DNA of 64,000 nucleotides from Sanderia malayensis (taxonomy: Eukaryota; Cnidaria; Scyphozoa; Semaeostomeae; Pelagiidae). The position numbers and the translations under genes are program-made. Under the pieces are notes generated by a model that was not told where the DNA came from, searched no databases, and saw nothing but the letters and a program-made list of their open reading frames with translations. The DNA is taken from the NCBI GenBank assembly GCA_013076295.1, contig RQOL01000876.1, positions 5,642,001 through 5,706,000 on the forward strand, given 5' to 3'. Below are positions 1 to 9,051 of this stretch, piece by piece (the stretch's first letter is position 1; each line of letters starts with the position of its first letter).

Positions 1-590
1 TAACTTGTACAAGACCCATATACAAAAACAAAGAATTGGTGAGGACTTTTTTGCAAATATTTCTCGGAAAAGCACGAAAATTTATTGAATTTATATCCAT
101 TTTAAATTTTCGCACAGCTTCGGCATTTTCCCGCCATTAAATTAAAAATTGACGCCACGCCACTTTGTACAGTCCAGATTGGTCCGTAAAATATCGAGTT
201 AAACCCAGGTTAAACCTTATCTTACATGGCCTAAGTTGTGGTTGAATGTGATTGGTCAAAAAGAACAATAGCCATTGTTTAAAAGCCAAATGCTGCAATC
301 TGATTGAGCCGACAAAAATTTGTCGGGAGAGGAGATTTTTGGACAGTTTTTGACCTGAAAGTCCATAAGTCCCTCAAACGAGCGAGTGAAAACGAGCGAG
401 GCACAGGGACGCAATGTAGTGAGTCTAATGAAGATGGTCAAATTTGCCCAATTTCGGGGTTAATGGGAATGAAAGAATTCATAATTTGCAAATTTTATTT
501 CCTCCATGTTGATCAATGCATTAAAATCTGTAGATTTTTTTAAGGAAAACACCATGTAAAATTGCTTTGCATAAAAGCACTTTAAAATCA
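1..590. other. Non-coding flank; one copy of a dispersed 23-nt repeat
   Basis: No gene is recognised here. A short palindromic stretch (gccgacaaaaatttgtcggg) lies near 307-327. The 23-nt word at 405-427 (agggacgcaatgtagtgagt followed by cta) recurs, with its inverse, at 2786-2896. A 12-nt sequence actttaaaatca at 579-590 is repeated at 1422-1433, on the far side of the adjacent fold-back retroelement, so it may be its target-site duplication. Short ORFs in this stretch look like chance frames. Confidence 0.5.
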
Positions 591-627
591 AAAAAAAAAA
601 AAATATTGATTCGGGCAACCAATTTAA

Positions 628-889
628 TAATGAATAAGATAACCAGAAGCTTCATATTAGGAAAACGATGTTAATAGTTTCCTATAAACGACTATATATT
701 CGGTCGCACAAACAAGCGACCATCTTCAGAGTCAATTAAATCCAATAACGTAAGTTAACAAGTTAAAAATCGTTAACAAAGCTCGATAATACTACCAGCA
801 AAAATCAAAAGAACGATATATACGAAAAAGGAACGTCAATTAAAAAGTTGTAAAGGAGTTGATTTCTCTTGGCAATTGAGCATAGGTTT
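628..889. repeat. Left arm of 262-bp inverted repeat (PLE 3' end)
   Basis: This arm is the reverse complement of 1161-1422. On the minus strand it holds the last 17 codons of the GIY-YIG ORF and the element's 3' non-coding end, including a hammerhead-like fold at 690-729. Confidence 0.85.
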
Positions 890-1160
890 TTCTCTTTTAA
901 TCATAATTGATTCTGCTATGGTTCGAATATAATAATTTTTTAACTTTTTATGTTTATTTATTACTGTGAAATCTTCAATTGTTGGTACCCTGTGTCCTGT
1001 TTCCAAATGATGTGTAAAAACGTGCGATTTCGAATCTCTGCCACAATGGTCTTTTATCCTTTCCGAAAAACGTCTGGCCGTCTCGCCAATGTAAGTTGCC
1101 CCACAAAAAACAAAAAAAAAAACAAAAAACTAAAAAAACTAAACCTATAAACCTATACTT

Positions 1161-1422
1161 AAACCTATGCTCAATTGCCAAGAGAAATCAACTCCTTTAC
1201 AACTTTTTAATTGACGTTCCTTTTTCGTATATATCGTTCTTTTGATTTTTGCTGGTAGTATTATCGAGCTTTGTTAACGATTTTTAACTTGTTAACTTAC
1301 GTTATTGGATTTAATTGACTCTGAAGATGGTCGCTTGTTTGTGCGACCGAATATATAGTCGTTTATAGGAAACTATTAACATCGTTTTCCTAATATGAAG
1401 CTTCTGGTTATCTTATTCATTA
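1161..1422. repeat. Right arm of 262-bp inverted repeat (PLE 3' end)
   Basis: This is the inverted partner of 628-889. In plus orientation it begins with the codons for KPMLNCQEK of the GIY-YIG ORF and ends at the putative 12-nt target duplication. Confidence 0.85.
1321..1360 (+). ncRNA. Hammerhead-like ribozyme motif in PLE terminal repeat
   Basis: The sequence ctgaaga (matching the hammerhead CUGANGA core) is followed by a stem ggtcgc/gcgacc with an 8-nt loop, then gaa, a tatata stretch and gtc, which is a permitted cleavage triplet. Hammerhead ribozymes are known in the terminal repeats of Penelope-like elements. One extra base after the core and GAA-T instead of GAAA depart from consensus, so it may be a decayed copy. 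The mirror copy lies at 690-729 on the minus strand. Confidence 0.35.
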
Positions 1423-1508
1423 CTTTAAAATCACCTATGTTGCATGGAACTGGCTACGCGGCCGCGGAGTATTTTGAGTTGAGTTGGTATTATTGTTCTT
1501 CTTTTTAG

Positions 1509-4500
1509 ATAAGCCTGCTTCCATGCTGTTTCAACTTTATATTGAGTCTTTTAGCTCATTGGATGTATCAAAAATGGTAAGTCTATAAGGGCCTGTTCAT
1601 ATGAGGTGTGCCGCCCAGGTGAGCTGAATGCGTCATTACTGCGCAAGCGTGAAATGAAACCTCAAAACTGTTCAAAGAAAGTAGCCCCAAGAACGTATTC
1701 AATAGCTTTTACGAGTTTTAACAAATTAGATCTTCGAATAAAGTTAGAAAATTAGAAGTATGAAATTATAAATAAAGTTGGAAACGATTATCAACAGTAG
1801 ATTAGACATTCATAAGGTCTATTATTTGTGAAATCTCGATGTAGTGCGATGTAACTGCGGTGGAGAATGAGAGGAGAGGCTTTTCACCCTTGCAGGCTCA
1901 TGAAATGAATAATTAACGAATGAGCTCTTCCCATTGTTGCCAAAAATATTCTGTCCGGTACGGCATTCTTTTATCTTTCAATAAACCAATTAATGCTGTT
2001 AGCAAACAATTTTTTTTTGCCTGGTTTCACAACACTAGATGGAGAACTTTACAATCAAGTCAAAGATTATATCGATGTTCATCGGACCACTTTCCTTTGA
2101 TACCCCGAGACATTATATAGATTCAAGCTTTCACTGGATTGCTGGATGCGTTTTTATTTACTTTTCTTTTCCTCTCCTCCGCAATCACCTCCCAGGGGGA
2201 TTTCACAAAAAGTAGACTTTGAGTAAGTTTAGCAAGGTGGCCCTCTATGCGATTTGCCACGCAAGTGAGATCTCGCCTGAGTGGTCTGGTCCACCTCATA
2301 TGAAGGTTACGTACGCTTCATTCTGTTGTTTTGGATAAACGCTCCCTTTTTACATCTAATATAGTCACTCTCACATAAACTCTAATACGCATACTGTTTA
2401 TATGTGCCATTTTTACATTAATCTTTACTGCATCACTACTGCCACCTCTTTCGCAGGAGTTTAATGCGTACGGCTACATTATCCAAAGATGGAATGACGA
2501 TCGACTGACCAATTTGAGCAAGACGTCAATTGTTCTGGAGGGCAAAGATGTTAGCTACATTTGGTTGCCTGATGTTTACTGTGTTCATTGCAGAAAAACG
2601 AATTTGGAGAGCGGATACAATTACAAAGAGTGCATGGCACGCATTACCAGTGACGGTAATGTCTATTTCAGTACAGGGTAAGTGCACTGTTTATACCTAA
2701 TCTTACTTACTAAACACACAGGTGCCTAAGGTCACTATAATTCAGGGCTTTCACAAATAGTATCGAACATTTCAGAGATATCTATTAGACTCATTACATT
2801 GCGTCCCTTTGTTTTGCTCGACTCTCGCTGACCCACTGATCCACAGGAAGAGCGAAGGAATGAGCAAAAACTCAGGGACGCAATGCAATGAGTCTAGATA
2901 TTTATCTTTGATAGGCTAAATATGCAGAGTTCAGGAATAAGAACAGGATAATTCAGTCAAGCTTTGATGTAGCTTACTATCCTTTCTCTTTTGATACTCC
3001 ATAAAACAATTCTCCATTTCATTGTAATGATGTAATGAACAACTGTTTCAATTCAATCATATAGGCATTATATGTTACATTAATTGTTTTTTTATGTTGT
3101 TGTTTTTATTTGTTTTTATGTATTTTGTTTTTACGTATTTTGCTTTTACGTCTATTTTTTTGTTTACAGGGTTATGCTTGTCGGCTCGTGCAACATGGAT
3201 CTCAGATTGTTTCCTTTCGATAAGCAACACTGCAGTCTTACTTTTACCAGCTGTAAGTTCTTTTCTCCCTCCAATCGTTGAAGATGAGTTGAAAATATTA
3301 ATCGATGAACGATGTGGAAGATCTCATTTTCTGTAGACTTTATTAGGTCGTGCTTTCCTTCTGATGCTCGCTCTAGCAACGCAAATGCCTTCGACCGTCG
3401 CATTGATTTGAATTTATTTATTTGTTTTTTTTAGATAGCTATAATATGAGTTTTACCAATTTCACGTGGTATGAAACTCCATATGTCAAGCAAAAGAGTA
3501 TGGATCAATACATTGTTATGGGTGCACGAGATAGCCGAATAATCGATGTTTACAACGGCCGTAAGAATTTTCACTTATTGCATGCAAAGCGTTGTATTAT
3601 AGATTAGGTTAGAGCATCGTATGCATGGGTGTATAGTTCTGTGTATGGGAATACGGACAGGTAATTCTTGTTATGGTATATTTGGTATACTGACCTTTTT
3701 TTAATGCATACTTTTCAGATAAATTTTCTGTGCTCAGCGCAACATTTACGTTCGAGAGACGAGTTGGGTTTTACATCTTACAACTTTATCTTCCAACTGC
3801 AATGCTCGTTTGTCTTTCGTGGGGAATGCTTTGCTTGGATCAAAATAGTTCTGGTGATAGAATTACGGTGGGCCTAACTCTCTTCTTGACCATGATATTT
3901 CTACATGGCTACGCGAACACGTCACTTCCCAGAGTGTCGTACATTAAGTCAGTGGATCTGTTCATGGTTGTATCGCTTTTGGAGATATTGCTGATTCTTG
4001 TCGAGTCACTTGTCGTCACCAACATGTACGTCAGAAAGAAGAAAAAGGAAGCGAAAAGGCGGAGAAACAGAAGTTTTCATTTCTACCTTCAAAGCGAAAA
4101 GCCTGAACCACCGGTGAGTGAAGATGTTTCGAATGAAATTTAATTTGTTCATCGGCTAAGTACTAAAGTAATTAGACATAGCAAAAGCTGTTTTACCGTC
4201 CTTGTCACATGCTGATCTCGTGGTGCCCTATCTACCTCAGCCGGGTAATATTCTTGTTGTTTTTCAGCTTGAGGACGTTTCAGACTTGATGGACAAAAAC
4301 GAGAACACTGGATCTGTCACAAGGAGATCCAGACACGCAAGCGAGGCCCCTTTTGAGTCATACGAGCTCAACCCCCCTGCCTCCGTGCGATACGCGAATA
4401 ATGTGAATAACAAAGAAGAACAACAGCCTTTGAACAACTATTTCCACAACGAGGAAGACGAAGAATGTGGAAAGACACCTTTTTGCAGTTTGCCCATGTA

Positions 4501-4618
4501 CTTAAAGATCGAGAAATGCTGCACAGTTCTGCTGCCATTGTCTTATATTTTATTCAATTTATGGTACTGGGTCTACCACATGTACGTTCTTGAAAAATTC
4601 TATCACAAGAATAGTTAA
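1509..4618 (+). CDS. Cys-loop ligand-gated ion channel subunit (5' exons missing)
   Basis: This is a pentameric neurotransmitter-gated channel subunit of the plasma membrane. Exons read from splice sites are 1509-1576, 2457-2677, 3170-3252, 3435-3560, 3719-4113 and 4268-4618 (TAA), and all phases agree. Landmarks are a WLPD loop, the 15-residue Cys loop CNMDLRLFPFDKQHC, M1 (YILQLYLPTAMLVCLSWGML), M2 beginning SGDRITVGLTLFLTM, the linker SLPRVSYIKSVDLF, M3, a basic and acidic cytoplasmic loop of about 150 residues, and M4 just before the C-terminus. The M2-M3 linker resembles GABA-A, glycine and GluCl receptors. The -2'/-1'/0' residues are G-D-R instead of the anion-type P-A-R, so ion selectivity is unclear. 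Two extra cysteines follow the WLPD motif (DVYCVHC). The signal peptide and first strands must lie upstream of 1509, possibly beyond the PLE or outside the window. Confidence 0.93.
1588..2314. mobile_element. Candidate MITE in intron of the Cys-loop gene
   Basis: The ends are imperfect inverted repeats: gcctgttcatatgaggtg near 1591 and the reverse complement of cacctcatatgaagg near 2295-2310. About 700 bp without coding potential lie between them. No clear target duplication was found, so the element type is not assigned. Confidence 0.35.
2786..2896. repeat. Short hairpin element ending in a dispersed 23-nt word
   Basis: 2786-2808 and 2874-2896 are inverted copies of a 23-nt word with one mismatch (tagactcattacattgcgtc on the left). 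The same word occurs alone at 405-427. This fits a small fold-back MITE family. Confidence 0.5.
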
Positions 4619-6471
4619 AGAAAGATTATAAATGCGATGAGACGGTAAAGACGACAAAGACGATACTGGTATGTGCAGTGCACTCGATCTTTTTTCATTA
4701 ATGTGTGCAATGGCCACTAAATAACCATTTGGTTTTTTGGTGACTGGTTTGTTATATGTGTGTTTTGAAGACCGTTGTTTCTTGAATGGGAATTTTTATT
4801 TCCATTTGTTGTGATTTTTTTTAGCAGATTTTAGTTTCAATTTTATGAAATTTTACTGGAGCTCATTGAATCATTGAAAGGCGTCTTTATCTTTGTTCCT
4901 TTTTAATCCGCCATTACTATTTAAATTTACGATATGAATATATAGTGCATGTTGTGCTTGACGGTTGACTGTTAAAGAGGGAAGCAGCTCATGCGTTTTG
5001 ATTTTTTGTTGCCGTGAAATCACTGGGTTACTACCAGTTTCTTACTTAAATATGACAAGCACTGTCATGAAAGCACAGCTCTGAGTACCAAGTTTATCCA
5101 TGCACCGTAAATCCCAAGAGTGGTATCAAGTGTTCAACAAATTTTAAATCTCCCAGCTTCACTTTTTATCTCATTGATCATTGATTGTCACTTGCAATCA
5201 AGATAAAACATGGCTTCAAGTAGCGATCGATAGGTATATTGTTCAATAGAGTTTCATTTTCTGACATAATATTTTCTACATGGTTAAACCAGTGAACTAT
5301 AAAAAGCCACTTAAGAAGAAGAAAAAGCAGGAGACAGCAGTGACAGTGACACAAAAAACGGAGTTAAGAAGACTATTTTTTTTTATCAATCAGAGGCTCG
5401 CAATGAACAAAAAATTCACCTTTTTTTATTCACCATTTATTTCATGTTATATCATGGTGCTCATGTTATCGGGTCAAATAGCATATGATCTTGACCTGGA
5501 TTTTCTTCAAGTCTCTTGCAGAACATTATTAACCTCTTCTTTTAACAGATAACAATTCTTCTGCTATTTCTTCCAGAAAAGGATCCATCAATTGATCAAT
5601 GTTATCAGCAAAAGGGCTGATGAGGTCGTCTTTCATGACACGGATATTTCTGGCAACTTTTTCTATTTTTTTTATCTCTGTTCCATGCAAACGTTCCCTC
5701 GGATTTGTTGCTATTTTGTCCAATTCGGAAGAGGTCGCAAATCATCAAGCATTCTGGCTTGAAATGGCCAACTATCAAAGTATCAACTTTTCATACGTGC
5801 TTTCTTGTTGCGCAAAGCTTTTTACACAACCTGAAACAAAACGTTATGAACATCACTGGAACCCTAGGGATGGGAGGGTGTAAAGGTCAATTTTATCAGA
5901 ACTTTAATGTTTCCGATTTTCAAAGCAATTTTTTCTTACTCTAGAGAGTTGTTATGTATCCTTCAATTCTGTGAAAATGACTTGATTTTGAAGGTGCACT
6001 GACATATACATACCCATAACATAACGAGTGCGTAAATGTCACCCAGAGTTCTCGATAGGTGCCTTATAAATGGAAAGAGGTCCCGTTTATTTAATAAAAA
6101 TCGTATTAGCCCGCATTTCAGTCTATTTGTCTTGAAGCTTCATAGATATGGTTGCTACTTGTTATTGGTAGCAAACATAGGCCCTCGGATAGGTTCCAAC
6201 CCCGGAATAATAATGTGGGTAGTTAATCAAAGAGAATCTGAGTTCAAGCTTTCTAATTATAACTAAATAACTCTAAAGATAATCAGGTCAATCTACTTTT
6301 TGCGAGTTTCGCGCGCACAGTGCAGTTGGCGGTTCGGTCGCATGGCCCGGCCTCTTCCCCCCTCCCGTTCCCGTCGCCTATGTCTGATTTTTAGCTGTGT
6401 GTGTGCACGCACCAAGCAAGTCTCCTCAGCTCAGCAGCTTCGATTGCATCGCATTACCATCTCCTTCAACA
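4619..6471. other. Intergenic region and probable UTRs
   Basis: This holds the 3' UTR of the channel gene and the promoter/5' UTR of the NTF2 gene; GC and CpG rise at about 6300-6420. A minus-strand open stretch, 5529-5741, reads TSSELDKIATNPRER and continues for about 50 more charged residues to a stop. It has a coding-like composition but no family was recognised, so it may be a decayed gene or transposon fragment. A lysine-rich ORF at 5280-5552 looks fortuitous. Confidence 0.4.
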
Positions 6472-8311
6472 ATGGCACACGATCAAATTGGAAATATGTT
6501 TGTTAAGCATTACTACAATATATTTGACACAAACAGGAATGATTTGGCTCAACTTTACGTAAGTTTACTTTGATCTCATAGTTGTATAGGTGTTAGATTG
6601 CGTATAAATAGCCCCTATGTGTTTTAGGCCTATTTGGGTAGGGCTGTGTCGAGCTTTTTACAATTCAACAACTGTGATGCTTTGTGCTTGTTTAAATTTA
6701 TAAGTAAAGTTGCAGTTATAAGTTGAGCTGACATAGTCTTTCATTGGATGGGTGCTGTTGAGGAATTTATAAGTTGAAGTACATGTGAATGATGGATGGT
6801 TGTGAAATGAACGATGGGTGGAAGCAGATAATGAAAAGGGGCGGGCAGGGGTGGCAAACAGGCCCACCAGCCAGGGCATTATATTGGAGTCTCTTACTTA
6901 GGAACAGCCTGAATTACAGCAGAAAATTATAACTACTAATTATTATCTCTGTTGTTGGATTGGAGGGGAGGGGGTGCAAGTGGGTGTGTTGGAATGTTGG
7001 TGTGGTGTAATGTGATGTGTTAGCCACTGCTTTCTACCAAGTTGCCTGCTTCTATCTGTTTCTCTAAACATGCAGAGTGCCGGTATGGAAAGTATGGCAG
7101 TTTTCGCCGAGATCTCGGGTGTGCAGCCTAAAAATCCCAAGTGTGCAAGTGTGCAATGCAACAAATATGTACTTCAGGTGTGCAATATGAACTTTATATA
7201 ATACTCATATCCTAGGTTGCCAAGTTTGTATTTATTCGCAGTAAGTAACTCGCAAATTTAGGATGGAAACTTGCACTTGAAAATAGGCCCACTCCACTCG
7301 CAAGTGTAAAAAATTTTTCGCGCTTCGCGCGATGGTGCAGATTTCCCTTCCCCTCATGGCAAATTACTGAAACACTGGTCTCAGGAGGTGTTAAGTTACC
7401 AAGACCACACCCTTATGTTTCGGACACACCCAATTTATCAAGTGTGCAATGACAATTTACAAAAAAAATCTCGGGTGTGAATCTGCCATACTTTCCATAC
7501 TGGGCAGAGTGCACAAAGCCAGAGAGAGAAATAATGTTTGTTTTTGCTCTGATTTTTCCTTGATTGAAGTGTGTTGTGCTTTATTTCAGACAACCCAATC
7601 GTGCCTCAGCTTTGAAGGAGCACAATTACAAGGAACTGAGCAGATCATGGCAAAGTTGACGGTATACCTTCTCTACTTCACTATTATAGAAATAACCAAA
7701 ATGTGAGATCATGCTAACAATATTAACCTTTGTTTGTTCTATTCATTAGAGTTTACCATTCGCATCTGTACAGCACATAGTAACAACAGTTGATGTTCAT
7801 CCAACCCTTGATAATGGAGTAATGGTATTAGTTGTTGGTCAGCTGAAGGTAAATTCATAATGCTAAATAGTGTCTTTGTATGTGACTTAATCAAGGGCTG
7901 GTGAACTCTTTCTCAGTGACACATCAATGACAGATATTTGGTTTATAGTTGCATTGAGTTCTTACCTAATTTTAAGCCATGGGACATAGGTGGGGTCTTG
8001 AGTTGATTTTTTATGGACCATTTTGTGGCTTGTTGTAAACACTTCCTTTTTTCACAACTGAGTCCATTACCAAGGTCAGATAAAACAGGGGAAATTTTCT
8101 ACTAAGTTGAAATCTTATTAATATATAATTAGTAAGGAACGTTTTCTATTTTTTAATACCAATGCTAGATGATTTTATATCTTTCAATTTTTAGACTGAC
8201 AATGATCCTCCTCACAGTTTTTCACAAGCATTTTATCTAAAGCAGCATCCAACAACTGGCGCTTACGTTGTGCTGAATGACATGTTTAGACTCTCTCTAC
8301 ATCATAGCTAA
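6472..8311 (+). CDS. NUTF2: Nuclear transport factor 2
   Basis: NTF2 is a small homodimeric carrier that returns Ran-GDP to the nucleus and binds FG nucleoporins at the nuclear pore. Four exons, 6472-6558, 7590-7661, 7750-7848 and 8195-8311, are all in phase 0 and give 124 residues; the family is about 127. Diagnostic stretches are FVKHYYNIFDTNRNDLAQLY at the N-terminus, SFEGAQLQGTEQIMAKL, VVGQLKTDNDPPHSFSQAF and a C-terminal NDMFRLSLHH. The ATG is the first in the open frame and aligns with the family start after a short variable leader. Intron 1 carries a complete DNA transposon at 7080-7503. Constitutive expression is expected for this family, but no regulatory element was identified. Confidence 0.95.
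7080..7503. mobile_element. Non-autonomous DNA transposon (8-bp TSD, hAT-like)
   Basis: A 424-bp element has 21-bp terminal inverted repeats with one mismatch (ccggtatggaaagtatggca at the left, 7080-7100; partner 7483-7503). It is flanked by an exact 8-bp direct repeat gcagagtg at 7072-7079 and 7504-7511. Eight-bp duplications are typical of hAT and P elements. There is no transposase ORF. The perfect duplication points to a fairly recent insertion into NUTF2 intron 1. Confidence 0.8.
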
Positions 8312-9051
8312 TTGCTACATCATGTGAATGTAATCCCTGAAATGTTTTTCATATGAATTAGTTTGTCTGTTTTAAGCTAATCAGAGTTAAGGTGACAAGA
8401 TCCATTATAATGGTGTCATTAATTGCTCTAAAGTCAGCCCTATTACTTTTACTTTTATTTTTATTTTGAGTTTGAGGAGAATATTCTCACAGTAATGACA
8501 AGAGTAAGACATGATTGTTTAATAAATGATCTAATAAATGATTGTTTAGAACTGAAGTACTGAAATCTGTTTGGTTTGACAACGGAAATTGAGAAGATAG
8601 AGAATGGCCAGCATGACTGTTTCAGAAATTGTCACAAGATTAGATTGAATCCATTATTGATAATAGAAAGGATGAGAAACCCTTTAATTTGCCTTAATTT
8701 GTCATTTAGCCCTCAAAGTTGCTTAAAAGTTGCTTAAAATTTTTTGTACCTGTAACAGCCTCTCCTGTCCCCAGGGTACCACTCCTAAGTTCGTGGGTCA
8801 AAATCATCAACTCTAAGGCCTACAACACAAGACTTAAGAGACAGCAAGTGTAAACATGTTAGTCAAGAATTCAACAGCACAGTGAATATTTTATTTTTTC
8901 CTGGTTTGTAATGACGAATTGATGACAGACAGTCCAGTCAGTATTTCCGTCCAATCCTGGCCCGACCGCGCGGCGCGCTCCCCGTCCGTCAGGCAATGGC
9001 ATAACAATCTAACCAGGAAGGCACTCAAAAAGTTATCGTTTTCCTTTTAAA
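8312..9051. other. Intergenic: NUTF2 3' end and FAD-oxidase promoter
   Basis: An AT-rich stretch contains probable NUTF2 3' UTR. A GC/CpG-rich block at about 8950-9000 (gaccgcgcggcgcgctcccc) directly precedes the oxidase start and is a plausible promoter. No other feature was seen. Confidence 0.4.

Larger units (their letters stand above)
591..1422 (-). mobile_element. Penelope-like retroelement remnant with inverted terminal copies
   Basis: The element is a 5'-truncated Penelope-like element (PLE) on the minus strand. Two 262-bp arms, 628-889 and 1161-1422, are inverted copies that look identical by eye and flank a 271-bp centre. Reading the minus strand from about 1105 to a stop at 836 gives about 89 residues with the PLE GIY-YIG endonuclease signature: CGATYIGETARRF, then RIKDHCGRDSKSHVF and LETGHR. 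The reverse transcriptase part is absent. Inverted or direct pseudo-LTRs are a known PLE trait. The direct repeat actttaaaatca (579-590 and 1422-1433) flanks the unit, although a poly(A) run at 591-603 and about 25 further bases lie between the left copy and the arm. The word aaacctat occurs three times at the inner junction (1141-1169), which suggests microhomology-mediated template switching. It is probably dead. Confidence 0.75.

Noticed and set aside
3084..3336. Hydrophobic short ORFs (YVFCFYV type)
   Set aside because: They come from a T-rich intron just before the acceptor of the Cys-loop exon.
5280..5552. Lysine-rich 90-codon ORF
   Set aside because: Low complexity at the start, no splice context or family signature.
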